Source of the DNA: Raphanus sativus
Taxonomy: Eukaryota > Streptophyta > Magnoliopsida > Brassicales > Brassicaceae
Length of the DNA stretch: 64,000 nucleotides
NCBI RefSeq assembly: GCF_000801105.2
Contig: NC_079514.1
Span: 18,764,293-18,828,292, forward strand
Direction: 5' to 3'
In this document: one piece after another, positions 31,027 to 42,141 of the stretch
How positions within the stretch are numbered: position 1 is the first letter of the stretch
Layout: the number at the start of each line of letters is the position of its first letter
Notes under the pieces: model-generated
What the model saw: only the letters and a program-made list of their open reading frames with translations
Told to the model about the DNA's origin: nothing
The model's database searches: none
Program-made: the position numbers and the translations under genes

Positions 31027-32216
31027 TGATTATAATACCACTCTAGAATTAAGCATTTAGACCTAAATAACTATTACATCCGAGAGTTAGTTGTATTTTC
31101 AATGCTTCTTAATCACATTCTGCTTATCAATAGTTGACTGATATTTTTACAAAGTCGTTCTCTTATGCAGCATTTCACTTCTCTTTTTGGAATTATTTTA
31201 GTCACAAAATGTACAATTCACATCATTTGACAAAATCAGAAAAGAACTCTGTCGTGGCCTCGTGGGCAACATGATGTGGAAGCCTAAGGTATATAAATTA
31301 TGTGATCCGACATTGAGCGAAGACGAAGCAAAGTCCAGTCCCAAACTACTCCCATTTTGAATCATCTGAGTACCGGTCATCACCTAAGAGAGAAGACAAA
31401 AACGTAGCTAGCAAGAAAGAACGTAGAAGATTAGTTTTTTACTGAAAGTGCATTACGGAAAATAAAAGCGTAGAAGATGAGTTTTAATGACACATGATGT
31501 ACCCATGTATGGGTTTTTTTTTGGTCACGTACCCATGTATGGTTTTAAACTTCATATATATAAGGTAACTTCGTGACCAAAATTACTCAAGAAAAAAAAA
31601 TAAATGAATGAAATTTCTTAGAATAAAATGAATGAGTTATCCCTAACACATGACCACCGGTAATTTCTTAGAATAAAATTTCTTAGAATAAAATGATAGC
31701 ATGATGTTCCAGCGTTGCTAAGCAAACTGAGTTCGAATCCGCCTACACTCAGATATCCCTATCACATGACCACCGGTAATTTGACATTCTCTTGCCGGAA
31801 AGCGGTTTCCCGTTATCTTTTAATGAATGAAATTTCTTAGTCATCTTCTTCATACATAATCAACCTTGGAACGTTTGGAGCTTTACCAATTATGAATGAG
31901 TGAGAATCGTAATTTCATCTTCGTTGCAAAACTTTAAACCATTTACTACCAAAAAGCATTTTTTATTTATTGTTTGTTTTCGCTTTTCTAACTTTAAAAT
32001 ATTGTAGAACAAAATATTTGTATTAATTTAGGAAATGAACGATCTGCGTTACTACATTTTGTTTTCGTTCAATCGTTTTCTTCTTGTTCTTATTATTCTT
32101 TCATTTGTGACAATTAGAGGAGCCATATTATTAAAGTTGTATACATAATGTTCACTAGTCGTCTACTATGAACTGTGAGATTCTTCTCGTTTTGTTTTAC
32201 TCTATTTTAAAATTAA
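31027..32216. other. Spacer between Helitrons, with a SINE-like patch
   Basis: AT-rich, no gene recognised. The phrase acatgaccaccggtaattt occurs twice (31647-31665 and 31763-31781), flanking the SINE-like box described separately. Confidence 0.4.
31690..31810 (+). mobile_element. Possible degenerate tRNA-derived SINE head
   Basis: A perfect pol III B box (gttcgaatcc, 31731-31740) lies about 33 bases after an A-box-like word (tagcatgatgt, 31698-31708). No cloverleaf folds by eye, and no clear poly-A or target duplication is seen apart from the flanking repeated phrase. Confidence 0.3.
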
Positions 32217-33101
32217 CTAGGATAGTACCCGCGCTTCGAAAGCGCGAAATTTCTTTTTCTTTTTTTTGACAAATTTATTAACATGTTTGTTTGTTTACTA
32301 ATATGTTTAGGCATAGGCGCTTGGTTTTCTGTTTGCTTTTAGGTTGTTAGTTTTTGTTTTCGGTTTGGTTCAATTTCGATTCTAATTTTAGGTTTTTGGT
32401 TCAAGAAATATACGAACCGTTTGATTATTTATGAATTTCGATTTGGTCTGAATTCAATTATTCTGGTTTAGTTTAAAATAAATAAAATTAATTATTATCT
32501 TATAAATTTGTTTTTATATGGTTACCATATTCGGTACAAATTCAAAATTATTTATTACTATTTTTTTAGAAAAGATAAAAGAATGTGACGCATAAAACTA
32601 AAATTTTTGATATGTTATCTCTACCATTTGGTAAAAGATTTTTTTTTTATAAAATAAAAGTACAGTTAGCGATTTCAAAATATTTTTTGATTAGTTTTCG
32701 TAGACTCCGTTCATTAGACAATTTTTTAGTTTACAATTTTACTTCACTGTATTTTGAATTAGATTAAATGTGCTAAAGCAGACCCTAAAGTGATAATTAC
32801 TTTGGAAAAAATATTTTTAATCTCGTTCGGTATTAGATTAGTAGAAGCAAATCCCCTTCATCATTTTGGTTGATAAATATAAATATACATAGCATTACAT
32901 GATTTTAAGTAATAATAAGTTAATTTTATCCATTCACATATATGGTTGGAGTTAAAATTCTTTTTCTGAATTATAGAATATTCCATTCCCAATTGCATAT
33001 AATGTAATATTAGTAGAAATAAGGAGATATATAAAAAGGTCTCATGTTTCTAATGAAATATGAATAGGTGCAAATTTAAATGACAACGTTTATAAATAGA
33101 T
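32217..33101 (-). mobile_element. Helitron, inverted; 3' end clear, 5' end tentative
   Basis: The minus strand ends in hairpin cgcgctt-tcg-aagcgcg (32230-32246), ggtactatc, CTAG at 32217-32220 followed by T. The 5' end is placed at the first plausible A|TC word on the right (minus strand TCTATTTATAAACG at 33101), which is weaker. The interior is AT-rich and non-coding. Confidence 0.45.
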
Positions 33102-33147
33102 AAAAATAGCACAGAATACGAATATTCAGATTCAAGGGAGACAGATT

Positions 33148-33579
33148 GATGAAATCATCCCTGCATCAAGACCAAGGAGATGGTGTTTCAGTGATGGTTT
33201 ATGGAAAGACAAAGAGAAAGCCTCGGGACAAGGTTGGTATAGTACTTTAGAAGGTTTTGATAGTTTAATGGGAGCAAGGAATGTCAGAGCGTGTCTCTCT
33301 CCCTTTCATGCTGAAGTCGAGGTACTGATATGGGCAATGGAATATATGAGAAATTTACGTCAGTTCAAGGTTACGTTTGCAACGGATTGTTCCCAATTGA
33401 TAAAGATGGTTTCGGAACCAGAGCAATTGTCAGCTTTTGCAAGTTATTTAGAAGACATAAAGACTTTTAAAGACATTTTCATTAACTCAGAGATAATTCA
33501 TGTACCACGAACGCAGAATAAGCAGACGGACAAACTAGCACGAAGTGACAAACTAGCTTGGTTATCCGAGTCTAGATGA
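33148..33579 (+). pseudogene. RNase H-like (RVT_3) fragment of a LINE-type element
   Basis: Reads DEIIPASRPRRWCFSDGLWK, then GARNVRACLSPFHAEVEVLI, WAMEYMRNLRQFKVTFATDC, and ends VPRTQNKQTDKLARSDKLAW before a stop. This is the plant RNase H-like domain found at the C-terminus of non-LTR retrotransposon ORF2 and in derived single-domain genes. Catalytic acidic positions are partly kept (FSDG, HAEVE, ATDC). It has no upstream reverse transcriptase. The frame is open over at least 144 codons, so a free-standing RNase H-like gene cannot be excluded. A relative lies at 53544-53872. Confidence 0.6.
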
Positions 33580-33835
33580 GAGTTTTGTTTACGCTGATGA
33601 CAAACAAAAAAAATTGGACTCTGAGTTAATAAAATAGATTCAATTGGAACGATTTTTTCTTTCGATTTTAAGATCAAATTCACAGAAAAAGTTATATAAT
33701 CATATACGCACAATTTGAAATATAACCTCTTATTTCAGTTTCCAATTCATGCATCATATCAACAAAATTTCTTTTATAACAAACCCACAATAAAATAAAT
33801 ATTAAAAAGAAGAAAAAAGCATAAAGAAACCCAAA

Positions 33836-34570
33836 TCAAACGACGAGTTTCAAAAAAAAGAAAATAAGTCCAAGAGCAAATCCTATTCCAGCCTTCATCT
33901 CGCCGGAGCCAGACTTATCCGACGGAGCCCCTGCTTTGTCTGAGTCATCGGAGACATCAGGAGAATTTGATTTTGGACCAGGTGCCGCTGGCGAGACCTT
34001 GTTTTCTCCAAACATCTCTTCCGGCAACAATACCATGTCCACCACGTAAACCGCAAGAGGACGTTCTTTCCTTAATTCATTACTAACACGTGTTTCAACG
34101 ACACCGGTTGATACGTTGACTTGGTTCCCTTGACTGGTGAAATTAAGTCCATAAACCGCACCGTCTCGTCCTGAAGCTTGAGTCCTTACCGGGTTACTTA
34201 CGGAGAGCAGATCATCCAATGTGTAGAATTTGGGACTAACATGGTAAAGAATGAGTTTAACTTGGTCGTCGTAGCTTAGTTTGTTTAGGGTTCCGGGTTT
34301 AAGGTTTTGGAAAGCGTTGTCTGTTGGTGCAAACACGGTCATGCCTTCTGATGAACTGTTGGCTTGGATGTTGATTTGGTTTCCGACTTGTGTTGTGTTT
34401 AAAAGATGAATAAAAGTAGTGAATTGACCGCCTTTTTCAAGGATCGCCGTGATGTTGATAGGACCGGCCGGGCCAGGAGCTGGAGCCGCGGGCTGAGCAG
34501 TTATCTCCGTGGAGAGGAGGACAGCCGCGAGGATGAGGAGAGGAGCTAGAGTTAGATGAATGGTTGTCAT
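33836..34570 (-). CDS. FLA13: Fasciclin-like arabinogalactan protein (FLA13-like)
   Basis: A single-exon gene of 244 residues, the usual length for this subgroup. Order: signal peptide (about 1-25, hydrophobic [19 protein letters not shown]), a short Pro/Ala arabinogalactan stretch ([11 protein letters not shown]), one fasciclin (FAS1) domain with H1 motif [10 protein letters not shown], central LILYHV and H2 region [16 protein letters not shown], a second Pro/Ser/Ala stretch, and a C-terminal hydrophobic tail ([17 protein letters not shown]) that fits a GPI-anchor signal. Such proteins sit at the outer plasma membrane or in the wall and take part in adhesion and wall organisation. N-glycosylation sites are frequent (NIT, NTT, NVS). 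A TATA box (tataaat, minus strand 34627-34621) lies about 50 bases upstream. In Arabidopsis the FLA13 locus is, to my recollection, next to cruciferin CRA1, which also lies in this window. Confidence 0.9.
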   Translation of the reverse strand: MTTIHLTLAPLLILAAVLLSTEITAQPAAPAPGPAGPINITAILEKGGQFTTFIHLLNTTQVGNQINIQANSSSEGMTVFAPTDNAFQNLKPGTLNKLSYDDQVKLILYHVSPKFYTLDDLLSVSNPVRTQASGRDGAVYGLNFTSQGNQVNVSTGVVETRVSNELRKERPLAVYVVDMVLLPEEMFGENKVSPAAPGPKSNSPDVSDDSDKAGAPSDKSGSGEMKAGIGFALGLIFFFLKLVV

Positions 34571-34620
34571 TGCGTTTGAAGTTTTGAGTTTAATGGGAAG
34601 GTGAGGTTGGGTGTAAAACG

Positions 34621-34627
34621 ATTTATA
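34621..34627 (-). promoter_or_regulatory. TATA box of the FLA13-like gene
   Basis: Minus strand TATAAAT, about 50 bases upstream of the ATG at 34570. Confidence 0.6.
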
Positions 34628-34763
34628 TGGATGAGAAAAATGTTTAGTGATGAGTTGTGGTCTAGTTGGAATGAGATGGTATTGGCTACTAAGTTATTTT
34701 AATAGAACATATGCCGACAAAAATCTGATTCTTTACATAATATATGATTATGAATTTACTATT

Positions 34764-34916
34764 TGTTGTGAAACTGTGTTTTATTATTGAATCAAAGTGT
34801 TCCTTATATAGGAAATACATGGCGACATGGGCCTAAATACAATGGACCATAAACGGGCCAAGATTACAAGTAAATATCTAATGGGCTGGACATCCATAAA
34901 CATAATATTCATAACA
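34764..34916 (-). repeat. Outer-left LTR of the Copia/CHX17 structure
   Basis: Plus strand tgttgtgaaactgtg ... atattcataaca, 153 bp. Diagnostic bases: ctgtgtt near the start and aatggacc inside. Preceded by ctatt. Confidence 0.85.
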
Positions 34917-37900
34917 CTCCCCCTTGGATGCCAGAACCATATAGAGCTTGTAGTGTGCTTAATGTTGCCTCATTAAAACCTTACTCGGAAAACCCAGTGG
35001 GACAAAACCGAAGTGAAGGAAAAAGAGTACAACAAACACTACTCCCCCTGTTCTGGACCTCCGTTCTTCAAGTCTGGCGCATGGACACTTTGATGGTTTA
35101 GCTTCATGGGCGCCAAGTCTTGAACTGGTCCTTCTGTTGCCACGTCCCAAACGGATAGGTAGACTTCATAGATGTGTAGTTGGTGTAGTCATGGTGAAGA
35201 AGTCGGCTAACATTTCTCATGACTGAACTTGTAGTACTTTGTGCTTCTTCATCATTCTCCAAATGTGTATAACCTGTTTGAGACCTTGTATAAACCTGTA
35301 ACATTTATTAAAACCAAACAATCCCTTTTCTTTTGGGTTTTGTTAGTATAAATCAATCTCAAACTTTTAGTTCCTTAGAAGGCAACTTAGGATATATATT
35401 GATCATGTCTCATTGTCTCATGTTCGGACATGCCAAATTTATCTAAGTAAAGTGCCAATAACACTTATGGCAGGGGACGTGTATGGCTTTAGTATCAATG
35501 TCTTCTGGTCTGAACATATCCATAAATCTTATCCGACCTAGTATGGCTTGCCATATGAAGGCGCCAATCATATCAATACATTTCTTTTGGTCGGATGTGC
35601 ATAAGTCTTAAAAGTACTTATGTAAAGTATTTCCTGGACCAAGGACACATGCCTTTTCCATAACCATACCACGATTTGAATATAGTGGTCATTGGAACCG
35701 GTTTAGTCGGAACAGGATCGAGGAGACCGAGCCGGAACGGGGCCGGAACAAGACCGAGATGATTACATGGTCCATCTTTCTTAGATAAATTTTGACCATG
35801 AATGCCTTAGTATATCCATGATCTACTCGGATCATGCTATGTCCATTGTGTGTGTCCCGTTCATAGCTTTTGACCAAACTCTTCATGAACCTTCTTTATT
35901 ATATGTCCATAACTTGTTCATGAATGACTATCATGCTATAATTTGATGTTCATCAAAACTAAGCCACTTTTGGATCAATATCCCTTTCCCCTTACTATGG
36001 ACGTTTCAGGTCGGACAAGACAGAAGGGAACGGATCGGAACGGGCTGGACTAGAACCAAGATGATTAAGGTCGAACTAGGTTGGACGTGATCCTAGTTGA
36101 TATGGGTCTTTGGTCGTGAATCTGATGGATTCATCCTCTTATTCTCTTTTGACCATATCACATTCTATTCTTGGTACTTTGGATCATAGATCTCAATACA
36201 TATTCATGGCTATCATCTCCACTATAGATCATTGTATTCTTATCATAGCATGTCCAAGAATCAATCGATCTAATCATCCTTTCTTTAAGTATGAACACAA
36301 GGAATTTCCTTCATAATATATTCATGGAGTGTTCAGGGACGTTCTTATAGAACTCCTTTCACTAAGTATTACTTAGTCTTATCCTTTACATGCATTATAT
36401 GCTTTATATGCAGCTGCCTTTCGTTTCAGTCCATGAATAGCTTAGGAACAAAACTATTCTATGAGAATTTCTTTTCTCATCTTTCTGATACTCTTATCAT
36501 TTCTTTATCCAGTGATCAATCATGCTGCTTACTACATTTCCCTTTTCTTATATCCAGACCTTTATCACTTTCGGATTTGTAGTAGCATCCACCACATAGG
36601 AGTAGATCTCCTTATAATCTGTTCCTTGGTCTTTGTGAGTATCCTTGTGTAATAAAGTCATTCCTTGAATGCTTTAAATAGGAATATGAACACCTTAGTC
36701 CATGTCTCACGATTTCTTTTCCTTTCCCACACAGGACCCATTTTTCACTGGTTTTATCTTATCAGATGGTGTTTCTATATATGGCCAATACACCCATCTC
36801 TTTTATAGATTCTTTGAATCTTTCTTAAACCCCCACAGTTTCTTTTAGTCTATGAATGCATTCTTGTATTCTCGTGGGTTCTGATCCTCGCTTATATCTT
36901 TTAAACTCAAGTGCTATTTTCTTATGCATCTTTATCTTTTGTGTATGTATGTGTCGACACTTCTTTTATAGTGTTCCATTGTGTTCCAGACATGAACTAA
37001 TCGATTGGAGATTTCATTCTTACTAAGAACCTTTATTACCTTGCAGTTTGGCGTCCCAAACTACATGGTCTGGTATCTTAGATGTTCAGCTGCGCAACCT
37101 TATCTAAATGTCTAGTCTGGTTTCTCTTATGACCTCAGATATGTCTTTTATTTGCACCTTTCTTTTTATTTCCGAGGTTCCTTATCTTATGGAACATGTT
37201 GGTCTATCTTTAGACTCTATAGCAACTTGATTATGTCTCTTCTAGGACATTAATTTCGTGGTGCTTAAGCTGGTATGACTTAGTCATTCTTTTTCTTTTC
37301 TTTTCGGGTCTAATTTGTCTGGCATTCTTTTAGCTAGCTTTGTATGATCTTTCTTTGGACGTCTTAAATCATATTCTCTGGTCCGAGGATCTTGCCAAGA
37401 CAAGGATGGTTAATACCATTCCATTTCTTTATACTTGTACCAGCTTATTTCTTTCTCCCCCTGATGTTGGATAGTCGGATTTAATCATGCAATCCGTAAA
37501 CCTGGCCTTAATCTGATCACCCATATTTTGGCTCAAGGTTTCTTATAAAATCGTGGGAGAAAGCATTCTCATATCCAACATATATTCCCAATCTTATCTC
37601 ATCTTTTTATGAGGTTCCATCCTAGACGGCACATATTATTGTGGTGGTCTATACATAATCTCTTAGGATGGTCTATGTCTGGATCATGACCCTTTATCAT
37701 TCTTAGATGGGAATATCTATGCTCACTTTATATGGCTTGATGCATATTTTTATTACATGTAAATCCATGTGTTCCCAAGCATTAGCTAGTGATCTTTGTA
37801 TCACAAAGAATTCGGCCAAGTTCTATCATGGTCATAGACCATGTCACTCGGATTTTTAGTGTTGTTCATGGACCACGGGAGTGTCATTTCTCCCCCTCAT

Positions 37901-38370
37901 GAACATGCTATAAATATTTTAGATGCTTGGAACATTATAGTCTATTGAGTTTCCCTTGTGTACATGTTACACAACGTGAGATTCTATGGGATAACTCTTT
38001 TGTGCCTTTTTCGATATCAATCTTTGCATCAATTTTAAAGACCTGGATGGCTAGTCCAGTCATGCCATAAAGTGTATAAATTTTTGTGGTCAACCTATCT
38101 GGTTACCTAGGCCTTTTGCCTTTATCATACTGATCTTTTAGCATAGTTTAGATCAGTTGGGAGTACAGTCTCGACCATTTTTATGCCTTGGGCGATTTTT
38201 ACTTTCTTTATAATCTTAAGGAATTTATATTTCTTTTGCCCATTGGTTCAATGCGGAAACCATTTATTTTTAAATCTTTATAACTCAATGGGTCTTTTAT
38301 TAGGTGTATATAATGCCTTGGCCGAGTGACTATACTCTTATTTATAAACTCATATATACTCTTATCCATA

Positions 38371-38976
38371 TCATAGAGTTTTGATGTCGAGATTTTTTTT
38401 CAAGGCATCTGAAGTCTCATAATCCATCTGATCATTTTCTTTTTCATGAGTTTCATACTCTATTTGATCAGTATGGTCATGATCCATGTCATCTTCACCA
38501 TCTCGGTAAGCCATGTTGGCTTCCGGATTTTTCTTCAAACTCTCTATGTAAAGCTCATACAAGTGCTTTGGAGTTTGGCAATTATTTGCCCAGTGATTAC
38601 CCATACCACATTTGTGACACAAAAAAGATTTTATTTAAGGTTTAAAAGACACACTTCGACCTCGACCTCGACCACGGCTAAAGCCGGGTGTGGTACTGCG
38701 GCCTCGTCCTCGCCCATGTGTCGTAAATGTGTCACGACCTCGTCCATAACCTTTCCCACGGCTAGGGCCGGAATGGTTGTTGTGCTGGACGAGATTACTT
38801 TCTTTCTTAGGCTCCAAAGTCAGCCTAGAAATGTCGGGTAATGATTTTGTACCAGGAGGTCTCATCTCACTGTTTCTCATTAATAACTCATTATTGGTCT
38901 CAGCCAATAGTAAACAGGAGATCAAATCAGTATAGGTGGTGAAACCTCTTTCTCTATACTGCTGTTGCAGTAACAC
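38371..38976 (-). pseudogene. Copia Gag remnant with zinc knuckle
   Basis: Two adjacent open pieces: 38976-38635 (QYRERGFTTYTDLISCLLLA, then an Arg/Gly-rich tract with repeated GRGR) and 38622-38371 (CHKCGMGNHWANNC knuckle followed by an acidic tail). A stop at about 38634 and frame breaks separate them. The same arrangement recurs in the second copy (49105-49719). Confidence 0.7.
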
Positions 38977-39537
38977 ATTAGAGAAAGTCTTGTTCAGTTA
39001 CTTCTTCACCACATTGTTTCAACATTGAAACTATCTTAAACAGAACCGAGTTGTATTCATCCACAGACTTATAGTATTGAAATCTCAGGTTCTTCCACTC
39101 AAATTTTATCCTTTGGTAATAGCACCGTTTTATGGTGATCATATCTCCGCTGTAAGGCGGTCCAAAGTTCTAGTGGATTTTCTTTACTGGGGTACTGATT
39201 TCTTTAGACTCTCATTTAGATGGTGGCTAATAACTAATATTGCCATGTATCAATCTTTCTCGTTTGGCAATATCGCCTTATGTGATTCGTTCACCAAGTC
39301 CTTTTGACTTTAGGATAACCTCGGTATCCAGTGCCCATTTAAAATTATTATCTCTTTAGAGATTTAGGACAGCATAATCCAAGTTGATTTTCGACATCTC
39401 ATATTATATATCACTTAATCTTTATAAGAAAATCAATCATATAAATCGTGTGATCAAGCAAACAATCGAGTTAATGCTTTCCTAATAAACAAGTCACACG
39501 GCTTAGATATATGTCTAAAATATAAAGTTTTTCCTTT

Positions 39538-39760
39538 TATAGAACGTTTCTGAAAATATAATTTTTCTGAAAATAGAAAGTTTCCTTTTATAGTAAGTTT
39601 CTAAAAATAGAAAGTTTCCTTTTATAGTAAGTTTCTAAAAATAGAAAGTTTCCTTTTATAGTAAGTTTCAGAAAATAGAAAGTTTCCTTTTATAGTAAAT
39701 TTCTAAGAATAGAAAGTTTCATTTTCTAGAAATATTCTGAAAATATAAAGTTTTTTTTAT
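39538..39760. repeat. 34-bp tandem repeat array in the Copia leader (copy 1)
   Basis: About four to five units of period 34 (atagaaagtttccttttata + gtaagtttctaaaa). The second Copia copy has a longer, scrambled version at about 50396-50705. It lies between the primer site and Gag, in the untranslated leader. Confidence 0.85.
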
Positions 39761-40536
39761 AGTAAGTTTCTAGGGTTTATAAGAAATCGATCATAATTAT
39801 GTTTTAGGAGATGATCAACTTCAAAGTTTAAAATCGATTTGATCATTCAGATCAATGATGTTTTCGAGATTCAGCAAGCCATTGAGGCTGTGATTTTAAT
39901 TGATTAACAATCTCATATCGAACTTTAGGTTTAAGAGCTCCGATTTACTCATGGATGGGTTTGGACTTATTAATCTAAGTTGTTAGGGATTTTGCAAGAT
40001 TTTAATTGTCATAATCTTTAACATCAAACCAAATTCGATTGTTTGTGTTCTCTTTTAGAGTTTCAGACAGTTTACCTTTGTTTAGAGAAGATCTGAAACC
40101 GGACCACCAAAGAAAGAGAGATCGTAGATGGATTAGGGTTTTGACGGCGCAGCTTAAAACGGGAGGTGAGCGCGCGTCTGAACTCGGATTGATGTGACGT
40201 TTGCGGCACTGGATTCTTCTCGTCGAGAGCTTCAAATTGATAGGTTGATCGTCATCTGAGTCCTTACGGTTAGAGAGATATGACAGTTTGAAGTTGCAGC
40301 CGAAATTAAGGTTTTAGGTCACTTGACGGCGCGTCTTAGAATAGCGATTGAGAGCGCGTCCGACGTCAGATAGAGTCACGGCCGACGGCGTTGGATTCGT
40401 CTCGTCAAGAGCTTCAATTTGATATGTGGCTCGTCGTCTGGATCCTTACGGTTGAAGAAAACGAGCTGTTTGAAGTGGCGCCGTCAATTAGGGTTTTTGA
40501 GGTAGCTCGGGATTTCAGAGTTTCGTGCTGATAACG

Positions 40537-40687
40537 TGTTGTGAAAGTGTATTTTATTATTGAATCAAAGTGTTCCTTATATAGGAAATACATGGCGACA
40601 TGGGCCTAAATACAATGGGCCATAAACGGGCCAAGATTACAAGTAAATATCTAATGGGCTGGACATCCATAAACATAATATTCATCA
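40537..40687 (-). repeat. Middle LTR, differing from both outer LTRs
   Basis: Matches the outer LTRs but reads agtgtattt where both others read actgtgttt, and aatgggcc where both others read aatggacc. It ends attcatca or attcat, without the attcataaca terminus. It is followed directly by the CHX17 downstream region. Confidence 0.8.
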
Positions 40688-41301
40688 TAAACCAAAATCT
40701 GTACGAGTTCAGAATTCAAATACTCCGTCCGCAGGACTAGGACCAAGTTGTAACATATACATATATAAGTTTTTTTTTGATTAATATACATATATATGTG
40801 TGTAACATATGAATCATGATGTGTAAACGAGATTGTATTTAGATGACGACCTTTCATGATTGCATTTTATCTTGTCATCAGCCAATTATCTACACGAGTC
40901 TAGATAAATATCAAACTTAACCAGTACTTGTGATTTAGGGGTAATTTAATTTGAAGCAAAAGTCCAATACGATAATTAAAGCTACAAGAATTCGAATTTC
41001 AGTCACTGAAAAATTAATATTTCGATATCGTCAGGGACAGAAGACCGACACGTGGTAACACATAACTAATCTAGACTATTTCTGTGGAATCATGATACTT
41101 CTGTATAATTCAAAAAAAAAATCAAACTTGGCATCAAAATGATGATCGGCACATGAATTTGATGACCAAATAAAAAAATTCCATCTAAATTTAATTTCTT
41201 AAATGTTTTAACTATAAACATTGACTAAACAATCATGTTCAAAACGTTGACTAATAATGGGCTTTATAAGCTATACTTCCGCTTTGTTAATTTAATCCAA
41301 A
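40688..41301. other. Spacer downstream of CHX17
   Basis: No gene recognised. AT-rich intergenic DNA between the middle LTR and the inverted small Helitron. Confidence 0.4.
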
Positions 41302-41988
41302 CTAGATTTTGACCCGCGCTTTTGAAGCGCGGAATATTTTACGATGAAAAATTTCACTAAATTTAACAAATATTTTGGTAATTTTTAAGAGTGTGTATTT
41401 TAGAATATTTTTTTGCATTTAAATCAGTATCTTTAAATTCAACCCGATTGTGATTATACCGGTTAATCAGAAGATCTGACAATTCAATTTATGTTTTTAA
41501 AATATTCATATTAAAAAATCACTAAAACCCGAGACTAACCGATTGAACTGATGGATGACCGATATGTAATCTAATTAGATTTAAATTGTAATAGTTTCAT
41601 AATTGGTAATCTTATAATCGAAATTTTAAAGTTCACTATTTTGCAATTTATGAAATTATGATGTTTCTACAAAATTTTAAAGAGAAAATGATATATATAA
41701 AATAACTAAGATTAATTATTGTATTATTTGGAAATATTGATAGTAGTATAAAAAATATATTGTTTGGAAACATTGATATAGTAGTATAAAGAAATAAGTA
41801 TATTGTTTGGACATTGATAGTAGTATAAAGAATTAAGTATATTGTTTGGAAACATGGATAGTAGTATAAAGAAGGAACATTAGTGATTTAATGTATGTTT
41901 AACTATAAAGTATAAAGATGTATTTAATTTAAAAACTTACAAAATAAATGTTAGGTCCAACAGAATATTTCTGTTTTAATAAGATAGA
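41302..41988 (-). mobile_element. Small non-autonomous Helitron, copy 2 (inverted)
   Basis: 687 bp. The minus strand starts A|TCTATCTTATTAAAACAG at 41988 and ends with hairpin ccgcgctt-caa-aagcgcgg (41314-41332), gtcaaaat, CTAG|T at 41302. It is homologous along its length to 25034-25681. Its array of the roughly 38-bp tactactatcaatgttt unit has about four copies (41726-41880). It lies 153 bases past the CHX17 stop codon. Confidence 0.85.
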
Positions 41989-42141
41989 TGCTTACGGACT
42001 ACCATATAGAGATCAAATGTATTTTTTAACAAACCCAATCATATATTCACATTAAATATTTTACAAGATGAAACAGATGTTATTATACAAGCCAAATCTT
42101 TTGACCTTTCGAGTCTTGGAATCACAAAGACAATCAATCCT

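Larger units (their letters stand above)
34764..40687 (-). mobile_element. Degenerate Copia retrotransposon, first copy (full length)
   Basis: Minus orientation. 3' LTR 34764-34916, polypurine tract at 34917-34927 (minus strand ccaaggggga), internal region, primer site just left of 40537 (minus strand ttatcagcacga), 5' LTR 40537-40687. LTRs are only about 150 bp. Coding remains: a Gag zinc knuckle (CHKCGMGNHWANNC, 38580-38622), an RG-rich Gag segment (38635-38976), integrase-like words (AWEHMDLH near 37775; SDYPTSGGE near 37460). Everything is frameshifted and I find no intact reverse transcriptase, so it is dead. The left flank is ctatt (34759-34763); the base sequence right of 40687 is not ctatt. 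Confidence 0.8.

Noticed and set aside
31698..31745. Possible tRNA gene because of gttcgaatcc
   Set aside because: No paired acceptor stem, D arm or anticodon arm can be drawn; at best a SINE-like promoter relic.
34959..36652. Several 60-70-codon frames in the left part of the first Copia copy
   Set aside because: This is decayed pol and 3' region of the element; the frames sit on both strands and are not shared intact with other copies.
39538..39760. 34-bp repeat array looked at first like a CRISPR-type array
   Set aside because: Units are head to tail with no unique spacers, AT-rich and inside a plant retrotransposon leader; this is a minisatellite.
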